Source: a virus. From it: a stretch of DNA of 20,744 nt. How positions within the stretch are numbered: the stretch's first letter is position 1; each line of letters begins with the position of its first letter. The DNA lies in IMG/VR virus record IMGVR_UViG_3300025122_000204, positions 1 through 20,744 of that record, one strand, 5' to 3'. The position numbers and the translations under genes were made by a program. A model generated the notes under the pieces. It was not told the DNA's origin. It made no database searches and saw only the letters and a list, made by a program, of their open reading frames with translations. Below are positions 1 to 6,203 of the stretch, piece after piece.

Positions 1-672
1 TTCTAGATTAGAGGTAGTGAGGGTAGCAATAACGTAGTTAGAAGTACCAGACACAAGAGCCGGATCAGCCTTGAAGAGCCGATAGTGCTCACCGCCGGGC
101 AACGAACCAGAATCGCCGTAAGTACCAGAGGCAACCGCGACTGGTGCAGTGGTGTCCGATCCAGTGGGGCTCGAAAATCCGTTGTTCAACGAATAGAAGC
201 TTCGCTCCGTGAGGCGTCCACCAAGATCAGTACCACTGAGGATTTGACGTCCGACATTGCCGCCGCCATACAAAGACTTGTCCGCCACGTTAGCAAGTCG
301 AGCAGTTTCGTCATCAAACGCTGTCATACCACTATCGGGACTGAACACAAAGTCCATAAAGAAAATGAGTCCACTTGGGAGGCTCATTGGTTGGACCGAC
401 ACAAGGTCCTGGGCCAAAAGATTGCCGAATACACGGCGCACAATTGGGAATGCAACTGCGGCGAAGCCTTCTACATCACCAGCCTGCATGGTAGTTGTCT
501 CTTTGAGCAACTGTGCAGCTTGGTTTTCAAGCATGCGGGACATCGTACTACGACGATGGTCATCCAGACCTTCTAAAAGTCCGGTTCTTTCCCACTTCTC
601 AAGAAGTGCTTCACCCTCATTAGCAAGAGAGCGTTGTCTAATGCCCTCTGTTAGGGTTTCAATTACTGACAT
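1..672 (-). CDS. Major capsid protein, T4 gp23-like (partial, N-terminal 224 residues)
   Basis: This is the 5' part of the main head shell gene; it has no stop before the window edge, so the C-terminal part is missing. The start is ATG at 672-670 (MSVIETLTEGIRQ...), preceded by AAGGAG about 9 bases upstream. Residues about 80-107 read VFGNLLAQDLVSVQPMSLPS then GLIFFMDF, the pattern seen in T4-type capsid proteins (VQPM..P.G.IF). The first ~65 residues are helical and charged, like the delta region that the prohead protease removes from T4 gp23; LKE near residue 58 and DVE near residue 67 are possible cleavage points, unproven. It directly follows the scaffold gene, as in T4, with a 24-base gap and no separate promoter seen. 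Confidence 0.93.
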   Translation of the reverse strand, partial: MSVIETLTEGIRQRSLANEGEALLEKWERTGLLEGLDDHRRSTMSRMLENQAAQLLKETTTMQAGDVEGFAAVAFPIVRRVFGNLLAQDLVSVQPMSLPSGLIFFMDFVFSPDSGMTAFDDETARLANVADKSLYGGGNVGRQILSGTDLGGRLTERSFYSLNNGFSSPTGSDTTAPVAVASGTYGDSGSLPGGEHYRLFKADPALVSGTSNYVIATLTTSNLE

Positions 673-696
673 TTTTTTATTCTCCTTAAATATTAA

Positions 697-1683
697 TCAG
701 TTGTTTTTCGTACCTGCGAGTGTTGCCCAACGATTATACGTTGGGTCGGTGTCGGTGGAACGAGATTCATTATTCCGATTCCCGCTAAGGATAACAGATG
801 AACGTCTTGTTACTGCTTCAGACAACGATTTGGGACCACCCGATTGGGTATCCGCCATTGTCTTTTGAAGAGTCTCGTAGACCATCTTTGCCTCAACCAC
901 AGACCGTGCAGTCCCGACCAACTCAGCAATTTTATTTTTTTGCTGCTCATTCAAGGAGGTGTCCTGTAAAACACGATTCGCATAAAGTAACCTAGCATTT
1001 TGAAGATTAATCTCTTCAAGCTTATCTTTTGCTTTTCGCAAAAGATTTTTTAGTTTTGTATTTTCTCTAGTTAAATTTTCACTTTTCGTATGTAAGCGTT
1101 CATGGGCTTCAATGTCTTTTTCATCCATACCATCTCGGTATGCTTTCTCCACCTCTTCATCCCGCGCAAAGTCGTCTTCTTCAATTTCTTCAGCAGCTTG
1201 TTCCACTTCTATTTCCGGAACATCCACTACGAGCATTTCTTTGAACATATTAACTAATTCGTCTTCGTTTAGGTCGATCTCTTCGTCCTGGCGGTTTGCC
1301 GGAGGAGTGTCTTCCGGAATATCTATCCCAACCTCAGAAGCTATTTCTTCTTTATCAAGCTCGGCATCCAAGGCATCGGCAACAGTAGGGTCTTCAGCCT
1401 CTGCGGCGGCGAGAATATCGTCCAGATTAACTTCTACAATATCTTCTTCCGAGTTTTCACTGGCAACGTGGGCCATTGGAACTTGCTCCATCGCAGTACT
1501 ATCAACTTCTTCTTCATCTCCCAGGTCGTCAAGGGGTAGCTCTTCTTCTTGCTCCAGAATTTTCGAGACAGCGGATTTTACTTCTTCCGAATATTTCTGT
1601 ATAACAGCTTCCTCTGCATTCTTGATCGCTGCTTCACGAAGTGTTTTTGCATCTATGATCGCTTGTTCTAACATATTAGACAT
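697..1683 (-). CDS. Prohead core scaffolding protein, T4 gp22-like
   Basis: A 328-residue protein very rich in Glu and Asp, lying just upstream of the capsid gene, the place of gene 22 in T4-type phages. Such proteins form the internal core on which the shell assembles and are then cut up by the gp21 protease. Residues about 35-185 are strongly acidic; about 195-240 form a likely coiled coil (SENLTRENTKLKNLLRKAKD and following). The tail is Ser/Thr- and Asn-rich. The start ATG at 1683 has AAGGGG about 8 bases upstream. Function is inferred from position and composition; no catalytic motif is expected. An 89-base gap upstream carries a T4-late-like promoter motif. Confidence 0.82.
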   Translation of the reverse strand: MSNMLEQAIIDAKTLREAAIKNAEEAVIQKYSEEVKSAVSKILEQEEELPLDDLGDEEEVDSTAMEQVPMAHVASENSEEDIVEVNLDDILAAAEAEDPTVADALDAELDKEEIASEVGIDIPEDTPPANRQDEEIDLNEDELVNMFKEMLVVDVPEIEVEQAAEEIEEDDFARDEEVEKAYRDGMDEKDIEAHERLHTKSENLTRENTKLKNLLRKAKDKLEEINLQNARLLYANRVLQDTSLNEQQKNKIAELVGTARSVVEAKMVYETLQKTMADTQSGGPKSLSEAVTRRSSVILSGNRNNESRSTDTDPTYNRWATLAGTKNN

Positions 1684-1727
1684 GTGATATCCCCTTGAGC
1701 GGATGAATTTACATCAAATTAAATAGT

Positions 1728-1735
1728 TATTTAAA
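1728..1735 (-). promoter_or_regulatory. Candidate T4-type late promoter upstream of the scaffold gene
   Basis: The 89-base gap between the scaffold gene and the preceding decoration-like gene is AT-rich. Read on the minus strand it contains TTTAAATA, seven of eight bases of the T4 late promoter TATAAATA, about 45 bases before the scaffold ATG. TTGACA lies just upstream (minus strand, 1736-1741), but no good -10 box follows at 16-18 bases. A late promoter here would give the scaffold and capsid genes extra transcription. The motif is short and could be chance in AT-rich DNA. Confidence 0.35.
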
Positions 1736-1772
1736 TGTCAAATCGACTCTTTTTGTTTTATGGTGGGGCACT

Positions 1773-2210
1773 CTAATCGGTGACCCCGCTTCCGGTTAGT
1801 TCGAACATTTCATCAGTTCGAAGATCGGTCAACTCAGCGAACAGTTCATATGCGCCTGCCTCGCCGCTATCATTTGAGATAAAAACTCGGCGGCATTTAA
1901 CATGAAGATCCAGAGTTGAAGGCTGGTTGACCACGGTGGTCGAGAGTGGAAGTACAGTTGTGTAATGATGCCCGCCTATAACATTACCGGCGCTCTTTTC
2001 GCGAAAGTGTACTCGAAGGTATGCATCCGCGGCGACGTTTCTTACAACTATCCGTCGCGTAACGGACGGAAAGTCTATCTGTTCTGTGATTCCGTCCGCT
2101 ATGGCGGCCGAGCCCGTCTGAAAAATCTTACCTGCTACCGCGTATGCTGAGGTGCTTCCGAGCCCTTCATAGTATGAAGTGTAGTAACTTTGTACAGTAT
2201 CCGTTGCCAT
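1773..2210 (-). CDS. Probable virion structural (head decoration-like) protein
   Basis: A 145-residue protein I do not recognise by family. It looks beta-rich: TRRIVVRNVAADAYLRVHF near residues 51-69 and a C-terminal half with alternating hydrophobic residues. There is no signal peptide or membrane segment. It lies between the bS21-like gene and the scaffold gene, inside the head module, and begins directly after the stop of the bS21-like gene (TAG then ATG), with GGGGAAAA as a good ribosome binding site inside that gene's end. A shell-decorating or outer head protein is the simplest reading of size, composition and place, but it is inferred from context. Confidence 0.6.
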   Translation of the reverse strand: MATDTVQSYYTSYYEGLGSTSAYAVAGKIFQTGSAAIADGITEQIDFPSVTRRIVVRNVAADAYLRVHFREKSAGNVIGGHHYTTVLPLSTTVVNQPSTLDLHVKCRRVFISNDSGEAGAYELFAELTDLRTDEMFELTGSGVTD

Positions 2211-2507
2211 CTATTTTCCCCTTTTTCGGAAATTGTCCCTAGTGTTAATTAGTTCGTTTTCCCGTTTATGTACCTTTTCTATTAATCTTTTCTTATCTCG
2301 TTTCTTCTGCGCCCGAAGAGCAGTAGGTTTTGTAAAATATCTACGATCGCGAACTTCCTCTATAATGCCGGTTCTTTTAACCTTCTTGATAAACCTTCTT
2401 ATCATCTTCTCAGCGTTTTCACCGCACTCTTCAGAGGTCACAGTGACCAAGGGATTGATTTTTTTTACTCTTTGATGTTTGTTAAATTTGTTAAATTGTC
2501 TTTTCAT
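2211..2507 (-). CDS. Ribosomal protein bS21 homologue
   Basis: A 98-residue, strongly basic protein. From about residue 30 it follows bacterial bS21: AEKMIRRFIKKVKRTGIIEE, then VRDRRYFTKPTALRAQKKR. This matches the E. coli pattern ALRRFKR...AG.L.EVRRREFYEKPT.ERKR. It carries an extra N-terminal stretch of about 20 residues (MKRQFNKFNKHQRVKK). In bacteria bS21 sits near the anti-Shine-Dalgarno end of 16S rRNA in the 30S subunit and helps initiation. Phage copies are known from metagenomes and some marine myoviruses and are thought to replace the host protein. Here the gene sits within the head module, so it is probably expressed late, when capsid proteins are made. Confidence 0.85.
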   Translation of the reverse strand: MKRQFNKFNKHQRVKKINPLVTVTSEECGENAEKMIRRFIKKVKRTGIIEEVRDRRYFTKPTALRAQKKRDKKRLIEKVHKRENELINTRDNFRKRGK

Positions 2508-2518
2508 TTTATTTCTCT

Positions 2519-2923
2519 TTACTTTATGGAATTAGCTACATTGCCCCAGGTTCCAAACCCTGGGATGTTGGAAATGTCTACCCCTTTATCGCCTGGTGCT
2601 ACACCGGACAAAGCCCCCTGACCCTTGTCGGAAGGAATCGGGGTGGTACCTTCAAAGAGTGCGGGGTTGCTAAACTTTTTCTTCGCATCGCCGTAGGAAT
2701 TCTTCGCAATTGCAGCGAGTACCTCTTTCTTCGACTCTCGTGCCTGGCGCGTAGTTGTGCTGGCTTGTGCAAAAGTTTTTTGTATCACAGCACCCTCTTG
2801 TAGCACCGACGCTCCTTGCAATCCATGCGCCACCTCCGTAATAATGCCCGACAAGACGCCCTCTTCAAAGATGACCTCCTTCACACATTCTTTAATTATA
2901 TTTTTAAGTTCCGATTTTTTCAT
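2519..2923 (-). CDS. Hypothetical protein, possible internal head or core protein
   Basis: A 134-residue protein of no recognised family, in the head module between the fibre-like gene and bS21. It opens with a short amphipathic helix (MKKSELKNIIKECVKEVIFE) and then Ala/Gln/Thr-rich helical sequence to about residue 85; the last 50 residues are Gly/Pro/Asn-rich and probably flexible. Tripeptides of the form (I/L)xE occur in the first half (ITE near 29, LQE near 43), the kind of site cut by T4-type prohead proteases. A core or internal protein is therefore possible, but this is inference. The start has GAGA close upstream; AAGGAG lies farther away, just after the previous stop. Confidence 0.6.
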   Translation of the reverse strand: MKKSELKNIIKECVKEVIFEEGVLSGIITEVAHGLQGASVLQEGAVIQKTFAQASTTTRQARESKKEVLAAIAKNSYGDAKKKFSNPALFEGTTPIPSDKGQGALSGVAPGDKGVDISNIPGFGTWGNVANSIK

Positions 2924-2943
2924 TGTTCTCTTTCTTGTGCTCC

Positions 2944-3843
2944 TTAAGCACCTATGATATAATATATGTATATGTCGGCTATGCCAGCCGTCAACGCAGC
3001 CATTTCCACATTGAGTTTTAGTTCGCCATCATCCGTTAGTTTGAAGGCGGCCAAGGTACTAGACATATCGGTCAGTCCCGCCTCATATGGAGCTTGCTCG
3101 GCTCCGGTATCAAATATCGTGTGCATTTCGACCAACTGATTTAATGAAGTGTTCCCGTCGTAAAGACCCAGTGTTATCATTGACTCCGGAGCACCCCCCA
3201 CAAATGTAGTAGTACAATCTATAATAACCTTGGTCACAATGCTGTTGTCAGGTATTGTTACCTCCAGAGTATTAAGACCAACGGCATAGTCGTCGCCATC
3301 AATAGTGGCCTTAGCTACGCGCTCAACGACTGCCCAAGCGCCGTCACTTGCTTCCGAGACTGTGGATTCATCTAATTTATTAATTTCTGCTGCGGTTGAG
3401 GAAATGGCTGTGCCCCCTATTTGATAGGTGGTTGCATTTACGGTGCCATCAACATCCAAATCAACGCTGGGGGAGGTTGTTCCAATCCCCACCCTATTGT
3501 CTCCGGCATCAACATGTAACATCACAGTTCCGTCATCACTCATGATCTGTGTATTGCGGTCTCGATTCGCATTATTTATTTTAATGGCCCCGTCATACTT
3601 CAGGAAGGAATGCCCGTTAGCAACTAGATTAATCTGGTTTTGTCCTGAAAATGCAAAGTATGTATCCGTATCTCCACCATGGTAGATATACTGGGTAGCA
3701 TAGATGTTTCCGTTCACATCCAAACTTCCTGTAACTTGGATTAGGTCGCCAGAGCTATTGCCGATGGAGGCGTCGCCGTCACCCTCTAGCTTAAACCCCC
3801 AACTTCCATCATCCTCTTGTGCTCCAACGCCGGCATCTGCCAT
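2944..3843 (-). CDS. Fibre-like structural protein, possible head fibre
   Basis: A 299-residue protein resembling phage fibre shafts. Residues about 20-50 (SIGNSSGDLIQVTGSLDVNG) and 117-155 (VGIGTTSPSVDLDVDGTVNA, TTYQIGGTAISSTAAEINKL) are the beta-helical repeat style found in tail fibres and fibre-associated proteins, with the familiar GIGTTSP and AEINKLD signatures. The last ~130 residues form a separate beta-rich domain with regular hydrophobic alternation. Its ATG overlaps the stop of the protease gene by one base (TGATG), so it is co-translated with head genes rather than with a tail module. That placement suggests a fibre or decoration on the head; a misplaced tail fibre is the alternative. 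No chaperone gene follows. Confidence 0.7.
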   Translation of the reverse strand: MADAGVGAQEDDGSWGFKLEGDGDASIGNSSGDLIQVTGSLDVNGNIYATQYIYHGGDTDTYFAFSGQNQINLVANGHSFLKYDGAIKINNANRDRNTQIMSDDGTVMLHVDAGDNRVGIGTTSPSVDLDVDGTVNATTYQIGGTAISSTAAEINKLDESTVSEASDGAWAVVERVAKATIDGDDYAVGLNTLEVTIPDNSIVTKVIIDCTTTFVGGAPESMITLGLYDGNTSLNQLVEMHTIFDTGAEQAPYEAGLTDMSSTLAAFKLTDDGELKLNVEMAALTAGIADIYIYYIIGA

Positions 3844-4439
3844 CAGTCGTCTCCGAGTACGTCGTTAAGGGCTCGGTTGATTCGGTCGGCTTTGGTCAAG
3901 TGGGTTTTGACTTGGCTTTCTGCCACAAGGTAAGCGCCCGTGGTGCTTGGTTCCGAAACCAGATCAAAACAAAGAAGCTGGAAGTCGTCCTCCACCATTG
4001 TTGTTCCGCCCTCTTGGCGTGTAGACCCTAAGCCTCGGCTGGAAATGCCCAGTTGAACGCCTCCATTGACCAGTTGTTTGGCGATTTGACCGGCCGGGGT
4101 CTCTAAAATTTTCATCTTTCCCATGACGTCATCGCCCTTCCACCACACTTCGGTGACGAGGTGGCTCGCGTTCTTAAGCTCTACGACTGAACTGTCTGGG
4201 TGGTCAAGTTCGCCGATGGCTCGCCCTTCTTTGACGAGTTTTTGATAGTTCTTCATTTCTCGCTCAAGGATTGGCTTGGGGTAAATGCGGCCATTGCCGT
4301 TCTTTGTGCCTGCGGCTTGGATTTTGCCGGCGACGATGAGGTGGGTACCGTTCTGGTTCCCTTCCCGCTCCTCTTCGGTGAGAAGGTCATCACTGTAATC
4401 CAGATTCATAAACTCTTGTAAGACATATTTCTTATTCAT
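3843..4439 (-). CDS. Prohead core protease, T4 gp21-like
   Basis: The maturation protease that cuts scaffold and capsid proteins inside the prohead. The likely start is ATG at 4439 (MNKKYVLQEF), giving 198 residues, because AAGGGAGA lies 5-8 bases upstream; an in-frame extension to 4481 would read through the hairpin. Family marks seen: NGNGRIYP near residue 49, the His motif GELDHPDSS near 80-88, the Ser motif LGISSRGLGS near 136-145, and DFQLLCFDLVSEPS near 158-171. These are the positions of the His and Ser of the U9/S78-type prohead protease group. The gene lies upstream of the scaffold and capsid as in T4, though four other genes intervene. Confidence 0.9.
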   Translation of the reverse strand: MNKKYVLQEFMNLDYSDDLLTEEEREGNQNGTHLIVAGKIQAAGTKNGNGRIYPKPILEREMKNYQKLVKEGRAIGELDHPDSSVVELKNASHLVTEVWWKGDDVMGKMKILETPAGQIAKQLVNGGVQLGISSRGLGSTRQEGGTTMVEDDFQLLCFDLVSEPSTTGAYLVAESQVKTHLTKADRINRALNDVLGDD

Positions 4440-4455
4440 TTTTTTCTCCCTTGGA

Positions 4456-4474
4456 GTGCGGGCGTTACCCGCAC
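4456..4474 (-). promoter_or_regulatory. Hairpin just upstream of the protease ribosome binding site
   Basis: In the 42-base gap before the prohead protease start there is a perfect 7-bp inverted repeat, minus strand GTGCGGG and CCCGCAC, with a five-base loop (eight pairs if a T-G wobble is allowed). No T-run follows on the minus strand, so it is not a standard terminator. It ends about seven bases before AAGGGAG. It may stabilise processed mRNA or affect translation of the protease. Confidence 0.5.
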
Positions 4475-4481
4475 GGTACAA

Positions 4482-4826
4482 CTACCCCTGCAACACCTTG
4501 CGACTGGTCTCAGCATCCACTTCTGTGTCCACATTCCCTCTAATTCGGTATTCATGTTGAAATCCTCCGTCCGAGATTAGCATACACAACGCATACGATG
4601 TGCCGGATGATAAGGAACCCAAGAGGAGTGCATTTATCACAGAAACATCAAATGTAAATAGTTCCGTAAATGGGTTTAGGAGTAATAGAAGCACCCCCAC
4701 CCAGAAGCCAATACACATCGGACAATTAAAAAAATGATATTTTGGGCGTAGTGGTGAAAGTATCTTAGAAAAAACTAATACTTGTGTTAATCCATAGCTA
4801 CACAGAATATAGTATAAAAGCGACAA
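4482..4826 (-). CDS. Integral membrane protein with CPMC(I/T)GFWVG motif
   Basis: A 114-residue membrane protein. Two or three hydrophobic segments are visible: about residues 3-20, 38-51 (GFWVGVLLLLLNPF) and 63-84. The motif CPMCIGFWVG near residues 35-44 is shared with a family of small phage and bacterial membrane proteins of unknown function (DUF1360-like; assigned from memory). The start is TTG at 4826, supported by GGAG five bases upstream. It lies between the two genes preceding the protease. T4-type prohead cores assemble on the inner membrane, so a membrane protein here could help assembly, but nothing shows that directly. Confidence 0.72.
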   Translation of the reverse strand: MSLLYYILCSYGLTQVLVFSKILSPLRPKYHFFNCPMCIGFWVGVLLLLLNPFTELFTFDVSVINALLLGSLSSGTSYALCMLISDGGFQHEYRIRGNVDTEVDAETSRKVLQG

Positions 4827-4840
4827 CGGGACTCCAACTC

Positions 4841-5389
4841 TTAGTAAAGGTATCCATACCCAGCGAACGAATAGGCTGCGCTGCCGCCTTCTTGTCCGGC
4901 CGGAGTGTCCTGATAGGGTGGTATTTCTCCGTATTTGGTGGTTTTGTCGTCGGGTGGGTCTGTAAAGTTGTCTTCTATGTTTTCATCGTACTCGTCGCCA
5001 ACTATGTTTTTTGACGATGAGCGCCTAATAAATTCATGTATCTGAAACAAAACGGCCTGGAGGGGGTCCACCTCAGCCTCCGAAGGATAGGTGGCTTCCA
5101 AGACACCAAACCGGGGTCCGCCTTCTGGACTGAATACTTCCAAAACACCCCCCTTGAACAAAGAGTACATAAAATCTTTTTGATACTCATACACGTCTCT
5201 CTCAGCATAGGGCTTCGGAATCGTCACAATTTTGCGCTTTTTAGGAACAACCACTATGTCCATGTAGTCATGATCGTCGATAAGCAGATTGTCATCCAGA
5301 GTTTTCTTTATTTTTAGCGAAATGGTTGCTTGCGTGGGCTTCGCCTCTTCTTGTCCAGCCTCTTGGCCAAGTTTAATTTTTATCGGCAT
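4841..5389 (-). CDS. Hypothetical protein in the prohead core gene position
   Basis: A 182-residue protein with no recognised family. Residues 20-110 look folded and mixed alpha/beta (IVVVPKKRKIVTIPKPYAER and following); residues 140-182 are Asp, Gly and Tyr-rich and end in FAGYGYLY. It occupies the place between portal and protease where T4 has the core genes 67 and 68, but I see no sequence similarity that would support that name. Its ATG lies inside the end of the preceding gene (17-base overlap), so the two are probably translationally coupled. No signal peptide or membrane segment. Confidence 0.7.
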   Translation of the reverse strand: MPIKIKLGQEAGQEEAKPTQATISLKIKKTLDDNLLIDDHDYMDIVVVPKKRKIVTIPKPYAERDVYEYQKDFMYSLFKGGVLEVFSPEGGPRFGVLEATYPSEAEVDPLQAVLFQIHEFIRRSSSKNIVGDEYDENIEDNFTDPPDDKTTKYGEIPPYQDTPAGQEGGSAAYSFAGYGYLY

Positions 5390-6203
5390 CTTTATCGTAC
5401 TCGTTGACCAAGCTTTGGAGCTTCAATATTTTACCAAGAGAACCTTCATCGACACTGGAAATACTCATCTTATCTATTTTCTCTAATAGTCTGTGTGTGT
5501 TTTCAATCATGTCTTCATCACTACACACCTCTTCCAGTATTAAAGAGTTTTTCACGCTGTCCCTAATTCTTCCCAACTCTTCCGCTAAAAATATTTTAAA
5601 ATCAACAAGGTTGTCCCCAAACGATACCATATATTTTTGAAGCAAACTTTTCTGCTCAGGGAGCAGGTCTTTGTAGCTTTCGTTAAACCTCTTAGAGAAA
5701 CTCGTAAGGACCAGAGAATCGACGTGGGGAAGTTCGTCCGATGCTTTCGGCGTCACCATCAGGCGATCCATTACCTTTTGTTCTAAAAGTACCCTGTTTT
5801 TCAAAGGAAGCCTATCGCCAAATATCTGAAACAGTGTAGCATATGACTTGTAGTCTGGGATGAAATTATTATACACATCACTTCCAAGTCTTGAGTTTAT
5901 CTTCTTTATGACTGCGGATTGTTCTTTGAATATCTTCTTCTTGTCTAGCTTATCGTAAGATGTTTTTGCACGATATATGATCTTTTCTGCTGTGTATTTG
6001 TCCAGATTAGCGTTCTCACAAAGCGCACGATAACAATCTAGTTCACAGTGTAGAACCGAGTTTGCGTTAAAGTGCTCCTTGAGTATTGTTTTTATGTGGA
6101 AGGATTTTTGGGTATTGTTAGACACAATTGCCTTGGTCAACTCCTTGACGAGAGCTTCAAACAAAAACGCTGTATTTCTTTTTTTGTTATGTTTTGTTTT
6201 CAT
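5373..6203 (-). CDS. Hypothetical helical protein following the portal gene
   Basis: A 276-residue, charged, almost wholly helical protein that I do not recognise. It begins MKTKHNKKRNTAFLFEALVK and has repeated amphipathic helices throughout; the C-terminal third (about 195-276) is Glu/Asp-rich. Its start overlaps the 3' end of the portal gene by 17 bases, and its own end overlaps the next gene by 17 bases, so portal, this gene and the next form one translational chain. Position after the portal suggests a role in prohead initiation or the core. Confidence 0.7.
   Translation of the reverse strand: MKTKHNKKRNTAFLFEALVKELTKAIVSNNTQKSFHIKTILKEHFNANSVLHCELDCYRALCENANLDKYTAEKIIYRAKTSYDKLDKKKIFKEQSAVIKKINSRLGSDVYNNFIPDYKSYATLFQIFGDRLPLKNRVLLEQKVMDRLMVTPKASDELPHVDSLVLTSFSKRFNESYKDLLPEQKSLLQKYMVSFGDNLVDFKIFLAEELGRIRDSVKNSLILEEVCSDEDMIENTHRLLEKIDKMSISSVDEGSLGKILKLQSLVNEYDKDADKN

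Noticed and set aside
1112-1687. A long plus-strand frame, very rich in serine, opposite the scaffold gene.
   Set aside because: It mirrors the Glu/Asp-rich codons of the scaffold gene (GAA/GAG read backwards as TTC/CTC and TCT/TCC) and has no ribosome binding site or sensible protein.
2935-2949. A small inverted repeat (GTGCT and AGCAC) around AAGG after the fibre-like gene.
   Set aside because: Only five pairs, part of which overlaps a stop codon; this length is expected by chance, unlike the 10-bp hairpin at 12627-12654.
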